Source: Chionis minor
Lineage: Eukaryota > Chordata > Aves > Charadriiformes > Chionididae
Direction of reading: 5' to 3'
Assembly (NCBI GenBank): GCA_013398295.1
Contig: VZSF01010416.1
Span: 642,098 to 706,097, forward strand
Length of the DNA: 64,000 nt
The notes below the pieces were generated by a model. That model had not been told where the DNA came from, searched no databases, and saw only the letters and a list, made by a program, of their open reading frames with translations. Below are positions 49,467 to 61,684 of the stretch, one piece after another. A program made the position numbers and the translations under genes. The number at the start of each line of letters is the position of its first letter. Within the stretch, counting starts at the first letter, position 1.

Positions 49467-52400
49467 AGCCAGATAACCAAACAGATTCGACTCCACATGC
49501 AGCTATGTGATTGCTGATGGCGAAACAAAAAAGGGGAGCAGGTCTGTATGGCCAGGAGCTGGAGAAAGGCGAGCGCTTGTGGCTTTCCTCAATGATCTTA
49601 GATCACGGTAAAGCAGCCAATAATCCTCTCCCTTTAAAGAGTCATGATTTCAGTGTTGGATAATCTCAGGTCAAGCCCAAGTGGCTGTCAAGATGGGTGG
49701 TCATCACAATAAAATATAGGATATCAGGATGCAACTCAATTTAGCAAGTAATCTGCCAAAGTCAGTGACCCTGTAATTAGTGTCTTAAGGGAAGGAAAAT
49801 AAAATCTTTTCTTACAGGAAGGAAAAGACATTTTATTGTCTTCAGGGGGTTACACAACTGAGCAGTGTTGTCTAAGAATGGTAGCTGGGGAAAGGAATCA
49901 CTCTCGATTTCCAATTTCAATGCTTCACTCACAGATGCGTGAGATTTGAGAAGTCAATGAGTGTTTTCTCCAAGTCAGCCTAGCGATCATGGGTTCAAGC
50001 ATGTTTTTTTCTATTCAGTCTGAATCAGCTTCTCTGACTCTTACTGAGAATTTATCACAAGAGATCATATGGTGATACATCATCAGCCCTTGTTATTTTT
50101 CTTTTCTGCTTCCTTTGTCCGTTTCAAAAATACAATGACTTTTCCAAACCCACCATGGCTGTAAATTGAAATTCCACTTGGGCACTGCCTTGGACACCCA
50201 GAACTTCAGCGCTCGCGTCTGCAGCCTTCAACGTAAAGGTTTTCTGGGATGCTCAGGAAAAATGGTGAAATAGCGCACCTGTGTTTCTCTTCAAAGCAAG
50301 GCAGCTGGATAGGGGTCTGATTAACCTGATAGTCACATTTCTGCCTTTGGTTTGAAGCAGCTCTTGTGCTGCTTGAGACACACCCAATAGACTTTCTGCT
50401 TGGGACACCCTCCATGTGTTTTGAAAGCATTCACTGGTAGAAAAAAGCAGTCTCCTTTTAGCTTGAACATGTCCTGCACAGCTGGCTCCAGGTTCTTCCA
50501 TGAAATAGGCATAGCTGCATTGCAGTGGTCTGTGGATGAGTACCAGGCTCAAGGGGAGGAGAGGAGGTGGCAGGAGCAGGGTGAGAGGGTGAGTAGGACA
50601 GAGGAGAGGTCTATGGGGTTGTGACTTGCTCATCCTGCTGCCAGAATGGGATTGAGAGCATGGAAGGAGGCAACTAGAATGACCAAGGTGCTTGCCTTCT
50701 CTATGAACCTCCACTCCAAGGCAGCAAGCTGTTTCTGTAGAAGCATCTGGTTATTCCCTACTCAGCGGCAATTAGGGTTTCCTCACACCTGATGCCACTG
50801 ACGGGGCAGAGCACGCATAAGGAGTTTGTACAATCTGCTCATTTCTCCCTTATGGCCATTATATGCAGTTTTGGAGACTTCTGCTTTTTTTTAAGGTTCT
50901 TTACAAAACTGGAGAGGAACTTCCAGGAGGGGTTCTTTGACCCCTCCTGCACAAAACTGACACAGGGCTAGGTATGAGGTGTTCACCAGTCCTTGAAACT
51001 TAGGTGCGGAAGTACAGTAGAGGTCTCCTTCAGGTGTCCCGGTTAGCTGATTACCAGCCCTATCAACTGCCCAGCATGTAATCTCTACAAATTATGGGAT
51101 GATTTACCAGCACTTTGGTAGTACTGGCAAGACACAACTGCAATAGCAGAAAATGTCGAGGAGCAGAGCTGGGTGTTTATTTAGTCCTGGACTTTGAGGC
51201 CACAATGACACTGTGCAGAGAGACGAAGTACTTCTCTTTGCTAGTGAATTTTGGAAGGTAAATAAAAAGGGGATTTATCAAGTGGTTTAAGGAGACTGGG
51301 AGTCCACATTTGGGGGAGGGAGTGCAGACTTGTATGAGGAGCCATGGCTGTTCCCACAGAACAGAGACAGTGATGAGAAAACCACTTCTTCCCCCAACCT
51401 GCTGTCCCATTACCCATCTGCCAGTGCATGAACTGCTGTGTGACTGAAATTAATCTGACCTTCAGAAAGAAGCAAAATGTTACTTTCTGTTCTACGCGCA
51501 GCCTTTGGGTAAATGCCTTGGTGGTCTGATACGCACTGGCACAAAGGAGCCATTAATGGCACGGGGAGTCTCAAGGAAGCGGTGATGCCACCTAGGAAGG
51601 CACTGCGGTCGTAATTCTCCCAGGGGCTTTTTGCTTTCTTTCCCACCTGCCCCAGATCAAAGGCCTCGAGGAAAATGGATTTTAGGAGGTGGAGGGGTTA
51701 GCTGTTGTGAGGGTATGCTTGTGTGTTTTACTGTCGTATCCCAGCGGCTGTGCAGCCCCGGTGAAAACCGGAGCTCTATTATTAATTCTCTTGTATCAGT
51801 AGAAAGGAGCAGGGCAGCGGGGTCAAGGGAACTGAAAGAGGCCTTGCAAGGCAAGCAAAAGAAAGCATTGAGGGGAAAGTAGCACTATCAACTCTTGTGA
51901 TGTGATAGCAACTTTCACCATCCTTGACCTCTTTTTGAAAAACTGTGCCTATCAGAGATAAATGACTGTGCTGGGAAAGCCTAGAAATTGGATTGGAGAG
52001 CAATTCAAAAGGTTTTTTAAAAGCACTGGGGGGAAAAGAGTAACTACATGTTTTATACAAAAACTGTAGGTAGATTATAATATCAGTTATATTTTTGAAA
52101 TGAGAAATTAGAGCTACGGTCATTAATGAGACTAAATTCTACAAAGTGATCACAAGCTGAAATGGAACAGTCTAAGGATTCGCAAAAATAATCAAAGATG
52201 TTTGTGCATGTATACTATCATGAAAAATTATATGTTATTTAAACATAAATAATAGAATTACTTAGGTTGTGTCTTACATATGACACAATGTGTAACCTAA
52301 TCTGAAGTGTACTCTTTTGTAGAACACATTGCTTAAGGCCATGTCCCTCACCGTGAGACAGACAGATGACTTCTGAGGGGGACTGAAGCACAGGTGGTGG

Positions 52401-55129
52401 CCAGCATGAAGCTCTGCTGCCTGTGCTGTGGAGTGCGTGGACCAACAGAGCTTCTGGGACACACAACCTTGTTTTCACTTTTCAATGCTAAAGAAATGAG
52501 ATGATGACTCAAAGTCATGATTGCAGGAGAAAAGAAGAAAGAAGAGCATCGTGGCTTCAGACATGACCAGAGCAGCCCTGGCTGGGGCCACCGTACCTTG
52601 CAGTGTAAGGAACATGCGTGTGGAAAGCAGCAAGGTGCTGGGTTTTTTGGTTTTGTCTTTTCTGTTTTCCTACAAAAAAGCCAAATTCAAAGCTAGCACA
52701 GTTTGGATGCTGGTTTATATCCAATGAGATTCCCATTCCCTGGTCTTACTTGTGCAGTCAGTTGAGCAGATGCTGAAATCTTCATTACAGAGGGTCACCT
52801 GTGCAAGTGTTTTCCAAATGTGAAATGCTTCATTCCCTGCACAGGCTTTTAGGATTACTGTTAGACTCGGTGCTTTCTTTGGAGGAGCAAGGGAGAGAGG
52901 AAGCTATCTGTTTATCCAGGTTTCCATGAAATCGCTATTAACCTGTGACACGATGCAAGGCTTGCTGGCTCTACCTGCTGGCTAGAGGGGAAACCACACT
53001 CCCCTCGCTAGGATGTCCTCAAAGCATTAACAAACTGTTTCATGAGGCAGTGGATTAGAGAAAATAGAAGAAATCAAAAAGTAGCTGCTACCTGATAATT
53101 TTCGAGCTGTCAGGTACGCCAGCAGAACAAGACGGATGGTCCAGAGCAGTGGGAATTGATAACATTTCTCTGCTTCCTGTCAGGCTCTCAATAACTAAGC
53201 GATGAGAAACATTGGCCCAGAAACCAGTCTAACTGCAACAGTTTCATCTGTGCAAAGATTAAAGCTCAGACCATTGTATGTCCTGCTGCAGTTCAGAGAA
53301 TTGGGGATCAACTCCATTTCATCGACCTCAATCTCATTCTGGTCTAGGGCGCAGCAAAGCCATGGGCTGCAAGGAAGGTTTTCATTACTGAATTTTAGCT
53401 CCATGGTCTGAGCTCTAATGGAAAAAATGAACAGCTACAAAAGCAAAAAGGGGCTGGTCTGTGGTTTAGCTGATCCCTTTTTATTTGGCGTATCGGCAGG
53501 AATGAAGTGAATGGCCTCTTCTCTGAGCTTTTCTCCGAGTAACGATTGCCTCCAAACAGTGCCTCTTATGCAACCAGCATTACAATCTTGACATTGTAAT
53601 CCTTTCCTGAACACATTTTCAAAGTGGAAAGTAGAGAATAGAGTCTTTTTTCCTTCCTAACTGCCATCTCAGCCTGGCTCTTCATGTCCGCTTGAGCTCT
53701 CCTGTCCGTATCTTGTCACAGGCAATCCAAGGTATGCCTCTCCAGGAGCCTTAGGGAGCTGGGATGCCAAACCCAGAGATGAAAATCAGTGGGTTTCCTG
53801 TGGAAAAAATGCTCAGAAATCTTATCAGCCCAATAATGTTCATTTCCAGACATGTCTAATCCTGAGGGACTTGCCACTGGATTTACATCTGGATTGTATA
53901 AGTTTCACTGAAACACCTGCATTAGTCTCCCTCCCTAGTCAGCAGAAAAGATCAGCGGGTTTGACAGAGTCCTCCTGGAGATACTGTGCTCTGCCGGAGG
54001 CTACAGCAGGAGCGTAGGGTGATGAGTCTCCTAGTGTGAACACCGCAACAAAGGGCAGAAAATGACAAGGATACACTAGAGCTGTAACTCTCTGTTTCAG
54101 TTATCAGACTGGAACACTGATTCAGTCTTTCTGGAGCAAACCCCACACCATCTGGTTTTATCCCTCAGAGGAGTAGCTGAGCATCAGGACACGAAAGGCC
54201 TATGTCTCTGGAGAAGGTCCTTTTTAAAGTAGAACCACTCAGCAAGGGAAGAATTTTCCCCAACTCCTGCCCGGTATTTGCCCAAGTTTGCTCCCACTGG
54301 GGTCAGGACTCAGCAGTTGGATCATCCTGGATGGCCTTTGAAAACTTCTGCTCTTCAGGAGATGTACCTATGGTATTTGCACAGATCATAAAGATTTTCT
54401 TTTTGTCTCTTACTTAATCCCTCAAACTTTTGTCCTGTGCAAACTGACAGCGACCTGGAGAGCTAATGTCCTCCCTGAGAGACATGCTCTTCTCCCATAA
54501 GGAAGAAACTATAAGTGGGAATGCTCAGCTGGGCATTTATGGTTCCCTCTGGGTACAAACCGGATAGAGATATTGCAGCTGTGCTGTCCGACTACAAAGA
54601 GTTTGGATCCCAAATTGCTTGCCCAAAATTTACTACCACCACTGAGCACAAAATCTGTCCACTGTTGTGGTGGAGCTAAACCATTACATGGTCCTTTTGT
54701 TATTATGTAGGGTGAACTTAGGCAATTTTCTACTGGGAGATGAAACCTTTCTGTGGGGTTTCCAGAAGATGCTCTGAAGCTTGGCTTTTTGGCTTTGCAA
54801 AAGAGCAACAGAGATGACTAGGAATACTTGTTGCCTCTTTTATACATGCCTGCCATACTGATTGCATTCTTTGTGGCCAGAAAAGTGGCAAAACACCCCT
54901 AGAATCTCTGAAAAATCTGATTATATGCATGAGAAAAAAACCCAACAGCACACCATCCAAAAGCTGCTTTGGACAAAGTAATGTCAAAATGCCCTAAATA
55001 AATACTATGTTCACAATGGTTCTATTAAGACAAGGATACCATTGTGCCTAGTACTGACACAACACAACACAAGCTAAGATTACCCTTACACCAAAGAATT
55101 TATGTTTTTAAGATGAGAAAATAGGAAAA

Positions 55130-55275
55130 TTCTTTTTCTTCCCTTTACAGGTGGAAAAGAGTGAGTGATTCGCCCAAGGTCACACAGGAAGTCTATAAAC
55201 GAAGCAGAAACTCGACCTGGTTTTGCTGAGCTGTGTTCTGGAGCTGGTAACCACAAGGCCATTCCTCCTCTCCTA
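55130..55275 (-). mobile_element. MIR SINE relic
   Basis: This is the best-preserved MIR in the window. The plus strand reads CCTTTACAGGTGGAAAAG, then CGCCCAAGGTCACACAGGAA, AAGCAGAAACTCGACCTGG, and GAGCTGGTAACCACAAGGCC. This is the reverse complement of the MIR core and tRNA-derived head (normally TTTTACAGATGAGG, TGCCCAAGGTCACACAGC, GCAGAGCCGGGATTCGAACC, and the head end). The CORE domain retains near-perfect identity over CCCAAGGTCACACAG. It is inactive. Confidence 0.85.
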
Positions 55276-56819
55276 CAGCAGAAATTGATTCTGGCTGCAA
55301 CAATTTCTCAATGAGGGGATTTAACCATCATTTGGGTCTCCGTCATGGGTGGGCGGAGCTGAGACAAACCTCACCGTTAAGCCCATGACAGTATTCGTAG
55401 AATCGACCATGTGGATGTCCCTGATGCCCAGAAGAAATTCATTATGCAAATGACCCTCAAAATCAGCCCATCATTTCAAGTTGCTAATGGAAAACAACTC
55501 TCCCTAAACTGCATATCCAAAACATTTCCTCCAAGCAGCAGGCTTTAAAATATATATATATGCACATACATATTTTTTATTTAATCGGTGTTGTATTTCT
55601 CTGACAGATTGGTCCAGAATGCAGAGGGACGGGAGAAGCCACTGGAATGTGGTCTAAATTAATAGTGAATTGTGACACAATCCAGAGCACTCATAATAAT
55701 CAAGTTAGTATGTTTTACATTTTCTCTCAATGTGTTTTGCATTTTTGCTGCATTGGGAAGGAGGCTTTAGATATTGAAACAACATAATGTTGAACTTAAA
55801 AAATGACAATTCAAACACTGGCTGCTTTAAATAGTTTATACCTTGATAGTCTAATGCTCTGTGCAATGTACACATGGCTTTGTTAGGGACCCCTCAAATA
55901 AATACAGATTTTTTATGGTTAATGGATGAGTGCTATTATAGATTGAAAAAACTTCTGACTGCTGCCTGGCTAACCACTGAGCAATGTTTTTTTCACACAT
56001 GGGCAGTAACAAAACCATAGTAAGGGAATGAACGAGCATTTGCTTCTATTGTGCCTCAGCTTTACCTGGGACTTCCCCCAGGGCATAGAAGTTGTGTCTC
56101 CATGGTCCCGGCAATCCTGTTTAGTGGTAGCAGAGAGACATTGTTTCCTGGCTTTCCCGGCACCAATCCTGCTTCCTTCTGTTTTCTCTTCCCATCTATG
56201 TTAAACATTACCCGACATTCATCTTATGGCCTTGAGGAAGGGCTGTCATGGGGTTTTAGGCAGCAGGGTTATTCCGTGAGTCTGTTTTAGGAGTCAGGTA
56301 ATTTGGCTTTTAATTCTGCAGTGAAAGGGTGAAATTTGTTTCCTGTAACTTCAGTCTTTTAAACAACAGGTATCTTGCTTAAGGTTGCACAGTATCTCTC
56401 CATTCATCTCAGCTATCTTGGACATAATAGTTGAATCACAACTGCTGGTGCCACTTCTCTCTCTGTTCCTGCAATGGGATTCTCCATGAATGGCCTAGCC
56501 CAGAAACCAAACTTTAAAACGCCTACAATTTGGTTAGAGGAATACTGGCATGAACTGTCCCATAATGAGAGAGAGGTTCACATCTGAGGCATTGTGGCTA
56601 GCATAACTGTAAAACTCAGCTCAACACCAAGCGATGCAGGCTGACTGCAATGGGGGACAGCCCAACCCAGGGTCCTCATGCAGGAAACCGAGAGAACCAG
56701 TCATAGTCCTAAAGGCAACAGCCCACAGTGTAGGGTTGGCACATGGCTCTAGGTCACTTCTCCACCTTGGTTTGGAAATTCCCGGTATTTGCCTTCTTGC
56801 ATGTATTCAGGTTGGAAGT
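55276..56819. other. Unique non-coding DNA
   Basis: No gene is recognised. An octamer ATGCAAAT sits at 55444-55451 and an 8-bp inverted repeat (GTCATGGG at 55342, CCCATGAC at 55382) flanks a 32-bp spacer. A weak MIR-like phrase near 56285-56330 was not accepted. An AT dinucleotide run lies at 55549-55560. Confidence 0.6.
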
Positions 56820-57535
56820 TATGGACTGCAACGCTACAGGCTTGGGGAAGTGGCTGTAAAGCTGCCCCGTGGAAAAGGACTAGGGTGTGTTGGTCAACAG
56901 CTGGCTGAATATGAGCCGGCAGTGTGCCCAGGTGCCCAAGAAGGTCAATAACATCCTGGCTTGTATCAGAAATAATGTGTCCAGCAGGTCCAGGGCAGTG
57001 AGTACTCAGCACTGATGAAGCCGCACCTCAAGTACTGTGTTCAGTTCACCTCACTACAAGAAAGAGATTGAGGTGCTGGAGTATGTCCAAAGAGGGACAT
57101 TGAAGCTGGTCTTGAGCACAGGTCTTATGAGGAGCACGTGAGGGAACTGGGGTTATTTAGCCTGGAGAAAAGGAGGGTCAGGGAGACCTTATGACTCTCT
57201 ACAACTACCTGAAAGCAGGTTGTAGTGAGGTGGGTGTTGGTGCCTTCTCCCAAGTAACAAGTGATAGGATAAGAGAAAATGGCCTCAAGTTGCACCAGGG
57301 AAGATTTAGGTTGGATATTAGGAAAAATTTCTTCACTGGAAGGGTTGTCAAGCACTGGAACAGGCTGCCCAGGGAAGTGGTCGAGTCCCCATCCCTGGAC
57401 GTATTTAAAAAATGGGTAGACATGGTGCTGAGGGACATGGTTTAGCGACGGACTTGGCAGTGTTAGGTTAACGGTTGGACTTGATGATCTTAAAGGTCTT
57501 TTCCAACCTAAATGATTCTATGATTCTATGATTCT
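56820..57535 (+). mobile_element. CR1 LINE, 5'-truncated, plus strand
   Basis: This is the longest CR1 copy here, about 715 bp. It begins in ORF2 around CTACAGGCTTGGGGAAGTGG, runs through GTGTTGGTCAACAGCTGGCT, CCGCACCTCAAGTACTGTGT, GTTATTTAGCCTGGAGAAAA and the ORF2 C-terminus. It ends with GATGATCTTAAAGGTCTTTT, TTCCAACC and two full ATTCTATG octamers at about 57514-57535. The same subfamily is at 38497-38842. The exact 5' boundary is blurred by divergence. Confidence 0.93.
57130..57445 (+). pseudogene. CR1 ORF2 C-terminal remnant with frameshift
   Basis: The segment [13 protein letters not shown] is read in one phase up to about 57180, and [20 protein letters not shown] through [20 protein letters not shown] to the natural stop at 57445 in another. 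The shift fits loss of a single G in the run at 57181-57183. The downstream 84 codons are intact and carry the conserved [15 protein letters not shown] block. No catalytic reverse-transcriptase residues are included, so the remnant is non-functional. Confidence 0.9.
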
Positions 57536-58479
57536 CCATGGCATCAGAATCCTTCTGCTTGGGGTTTGTATGGTCACTTGGACTTTAATGAGAGCCATTT
57601 TTCCTGTAATAACATTCATCTTTTCCTTAGTCCACATTCATATAGCCACAAGTAGGCAAGCGTGGCATGGAAGACAGAAGAGCTTGCTTTCTAGTCTAAT
57701 TATGCATCAAGAGGTACATAGTGTCTAATCAAGTTAGTTTGACTATTGATTGACCTAAGCAAGCCTTGGGAAGCTAATACCTACTTTCACTGTCTTTTGT
57801 ACAGGTAAAACAGTATTGTACCTCACAAGAACAGTGTCTTAAGAATAACCTGGCAAGTATATAAATTTGTATTTTATTTAGGCAAAACAGCATTTAAAAG
57901 ACTTCTAAGGGAGTTTGATCTTTTGTGCCTTTCTGTAATAGGTATTTCCCATTCTATAAATAACAAGTGATTCCTGTTGGGCTGATGATTAGTTGTACAT
58001 TTTAATGGTAACACCAAAAGGCACTTTTTAGTAGTTGTCTTTGTATGTGTGTTGCTGGCTGAGTAATCAGGTTAGACCTGTCTAATCAGTGGCAATAGGT
58101 ATATTAATTATGTCTCCTAGTATATTGATTTCTAAGTCAGAATTCAAAATCACATTGATTGTCTAAATGACAGATGACTTAAGTCAATAAAAGGTTCTTG
58201 GAGAAAGGAAGAAAATTGAAATAAATTGACACAGAAAAATGGCTCAATATGTACATGACTTGGATTAAAAGGATTAAAAATCAGCTCGTGTGTCATCTTT
58301 ACTTAATTTTTCAAAAACTATATCCTGTGGTGATGGCTTTGATGCCTAAATGGGATTCTCAGAATGAGACTGATACGGTTAAGCTGGTCCATTATATGCA
58401 ATAAACAGTCTTATTGTAAACTTGGGGTTTGTACTAGAATTGTGTATTTTGAGGCACCCTCATCCCCATGCTGAGTTCC
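57536..58479. other. Unique non-coding DNA
   Basis: AT-rich sequence. No repeat or exon is recognised. Confidence 0.65.
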
Positions 58480-58625
58480 AGCCATGTCTACAGGCAGACA
58501 CAAACCTCTGTGACAAAGAACTTCAAGCTAAACAGAGAAAGCTGGAAGGGCAAGAAGACTTGCCCAACATCAAGCAGCAAGTCTCTGGAGGAGTAGAGAA
58601 TGGAGCGATTGACAGTAGGTACCCA
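58480..58625 (-). mobile_element. MIR SINE relic
   Basis: Plus-strand reading AACAGAGAAAGCTGGAAGG, GAAGACTTGCCCAACATCAA, GCAGCAAGTCTCTGGAGGAG and TAGAGAATGGA mirrors the MIR core in reverse (ACTTGCCCAAGGTCACACAGCAAGTC...GGCAGAGC...GAAT). A 93-codon plus-strand frame across it is therefore not a gene. Confidence 0.6.
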
Positions 58626-61031
58626 CCTGATGAAGGCCAACTAGTCAAACCAGCACCCAACCAAGTTCACACCCTAATTAACATGCAACTCAGAGAGGCT
58701 TGAGAAGAATATTGAAGACAGCCCTATTTGTCAACGTGCCTTGTTAGATTAGCTCAAGTAATTCAACACATTAAGTGGAAGGAAAAGACCTGTGAAAAAT
58801 ACAAAGTGGTAAAAGTTCTGACTGTGATTCACATTGTTTTGTCTAGAGTGCCAAAAGAACCCGAAAAAAAACAAGAAGGGCCGATGCCACTACTTTCCTG
58901 TAGAAGTAAGGAGTCACTGTCTAAAGATCTTCTAGTCAAATTCTGGAACGTTTGAGAGCCTCTTTTCCTACGAACATCTTGAAATCAGTTTTTCTGATAA
59001 AGGAAGAAGGACATCTCATTTATGCATCTAAGCCTCTGACCTGGGTTTTCCTAGATTCAGTGTTCCTCTGCTCTTCACAAATCAGCTTTCTTAGCAATTG
59101 ACTAGCACCTACGCTTTCTGTAAAGGATACTGTGAGTCTACCACAAATTAACCAAAGACGACATAAGACAGGGATTGTTACAAACATGCAGTGTTTGTAA
59201 CTCAAATTACCACATGCCTTCCAGATGCAGCTTTGTTTATCTATGATGCACATCAAAGAAACTCAACCTTCTTGTGTCTCAGCAAGCTGTTTCACAGTCT
59301 GAACTCACTGAATCCTTTTTAGCTTGATTTTTAAAGAAGTTCAGCATATACAAAACTCAGCTATCCATAGCGTAGTAGAGGGTTATTACCAAGAACAAAA
59401 AGTAGGTTATTATGATGAAAGAATTTAAAAAAGACACAAATCCATAGAGTGCATCTTAATTAGCTTTGCCACTCACAGAAACACTTATTATTGAATAGTC
59501 CCCCAAATTAATTTCTTACTCACTCATCACCAGATACTCATTTTTAACAATATTTTTTACCTTCAATCTGCTTATACCAAGTATTCACTGATCTTTGCAC
59601 ATGACTTTTTTTATGTTGCACAGTATCCTTTTCTGTTTTCTTATTTGATTCCTAATGCTTTCTGACTTTATAATGACATAATATGACTCATAAGAGGTAA
59701 ATAATGAAGAGCAAGTAACTATAGGATTCCTAGCAACACAGTTATTGCCTACAGTCCAGGCTTCATAGTCCATCAATAAGTCTCCAGACACTATCAGCAA
59801 ACAAGTAATATGATGCCACTGCTCAGAAGAAATACATTTGCCACTTGTATTCACAAAATATTGTCCCCAAATCAAAATACGATGGTACAATATTTTGGAA
59901 CCTTTTTTTTCAGCACTAACGGTGCTAGTGAAGTTGCTGGGCTGATGAATGTGTTAGCAAAAGAGGTAGCTGCAGCTTTATAAGTAGGTGTGAACTACTG
60001 ATGCTGCTCCAGGATATGTACCATTGTAAGAGCAATCCAAATTGTTTTACATGACTAATGGTTTCTTTTGTTTGATATGAACCACTAAAGTCTGAGAGAA
60101 GGTACTGTTGGCTGAAGTGAGCCAAAATAATAAAATTTTTGTCTGAAGGAAGTGGAACACAAGCCATGCAACTTCTGCATCATGCCATATTGTGGGGGTT
60201 ATGTGTTCTGTGGTCTAAGACCTCATGAAGACCTGAGTTAGAAACACATTCAGTGGTAAATACATGTGGGAGAAAAAAGCTATTTAAACCATAGGACAAT
60301 GTTGGCATCGGAAAGAGGGCATGAAGAGATAAAATCTGGCTGTAAATAGAAACTGGCCATGAGTAAGTTCAGCTGAAAACTGAGAAGAGAAATGCAGTCT
60401 TGCAACACTCTACAACAAGAGGAGGGAGGACAAAGAAGCAAACATCAAGAAAAAAGATCTGTGGCAAGTTTCAAGACGGAACTTGATGAAGTTGTGCTTT
60501 AGATGTAGATCCAGGAGGTCCTTGCAGATCTTTGTCATCTCTCAAAGGAGTACTCCACCAGCATGAAAAAGAGGTTGCTAATGTGACACTGACCTTTAAC
60601 TAGAGAAATTTGGGGAACATAGACAGCCAATCTCCGCTTACGGTGCTGTGCTTCTGGTATCTGTCATTGTTACATTAAAATCACGGTCTACTTTCTGCTA
60701 GAGCGTATGTATGGAAGCTATCTTGATGCAAAAACAGTCCCAGCAGCAGATCTGGACAGTGGCAAGTTACTCCCGTGTATGCAAAATGTGGCTGGAAAAC
60801 TGTACGTACACTTTGTTATTTGTCATGGCAGTTTATTTCTTTTCTTTCTTTTTTAAATCAATCATTTGACTCCCCCCAAATCTCAGCCTTTAGACGCAGA
60901 AGGCATTTATGCAGGCAGGCTTTTACTGTATCCGCCCGGACCTCCACGCTGATTGTGCAGATTATATAAACTTTTGGTTACATTAGCACCTGAATATGAT
61001 TTATGAGGGCAGACAGGAGATGGTGATTGAC

Positions 61032-61049
61032 CTGCTTTCATGAAAGCAG
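61032..61049. promoter_or_regulatory. Perfect 18-bp palindrome in candidate regulatory DNA
   Basis: CTGCTTTCATGAAAGCAG equals its own reverse complement over all 18 bases. It is followed immediately by a second inverted repeat, CTGTTT at 61051-61056 and AAACAG at 61063-61068. Palindromes of this size suggest a dimeric DNA-binding-protein site or a cruciform-prone sequence. No specific factor can be named. Confidence 0.4.
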
Positions 61050-61667
61050 CCTGTTTGCTGTGAAACAGCTTCCGGCATAAATCATTTTAGACATGCTTTT
61101 ACACCAGGACTAAATAAACACTCACTTACCCCTGGTACCTGCTAATATGTTAACAAGTAATGTCCTCAAACAGCCTCATTATTTGATTACATCCGAGATT
61201 GGGGACTTCGTGCTGTTGCTTTCTCCGCCTGCCAGGATCTCACGAGCCCAGACACATTAGCTTACTTGCATACGGAGAGAAAGTGGGAGTTTTATCAGCC
61301 TCCATTATCAACCCAGCATAACAAAATAGAGCATAAGGGCATTTATGATCTCATGGCTGAGGCATTATAACGCAAATGTCTTAATCCCTGCAGTTCTCAA
61401 CAGTGCTGTTGCCATGTCTTTGGGTCAGTAACATGGTGCAGGGTTAATTAAGAAAGACAAATACAGTGGAAACAAGGGAAGCTGGAGGGGTGCCTGCATC
61501 CCATTCCTGCCTATGCTTGTGACCAGCGTGCTTTTGGCCTGGGGAAGATGTGCTCTGTTGCTGCAATCTGTGCAACATACCCCTCTTCAGCAACAGTTAC
61601 TGAAGTGGACCATGGCTGGTCCTCAAGGTAGAGGAAGGTAACCACCCAGCATGGAGGAGAGGCAAAG

Positions 61668-61684
61668 ACACACACACACCCCCC
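61668..61684. repeat. (AC)n followed by poly-C
   Basis: Six to seven AC units run into a six-C tract. Simple repeat. Confidence 0.85.

Larger units (their letters stand above)
43691..55129. other. Long unique non-coding stretch
   Basis: Over 11 kb without a recognisable gene or CR1. Open frames, including a 167-codon minus-strand one at 47355-47858 with a hydrophobic segment, show no known family. A possible ancient SINE tail at 46305 and a G-quadruplex motif at 44372 are listed separately. The stretch near 53195-53411 is open in both strands. Confidence 0.6.

Noticed and set aside
56285..56330. MIR-like start (GGAGTCAGGTAATTTGGCTT)
   Set aside because: The required GGGCAAGTCACTT core does not follow at the proper distance.
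58422..58703. 93-codon plus-strand frame rich in Gln/Lys
   Set aside because: It lies across a reverse-oriented MIR relic and has no coding support.
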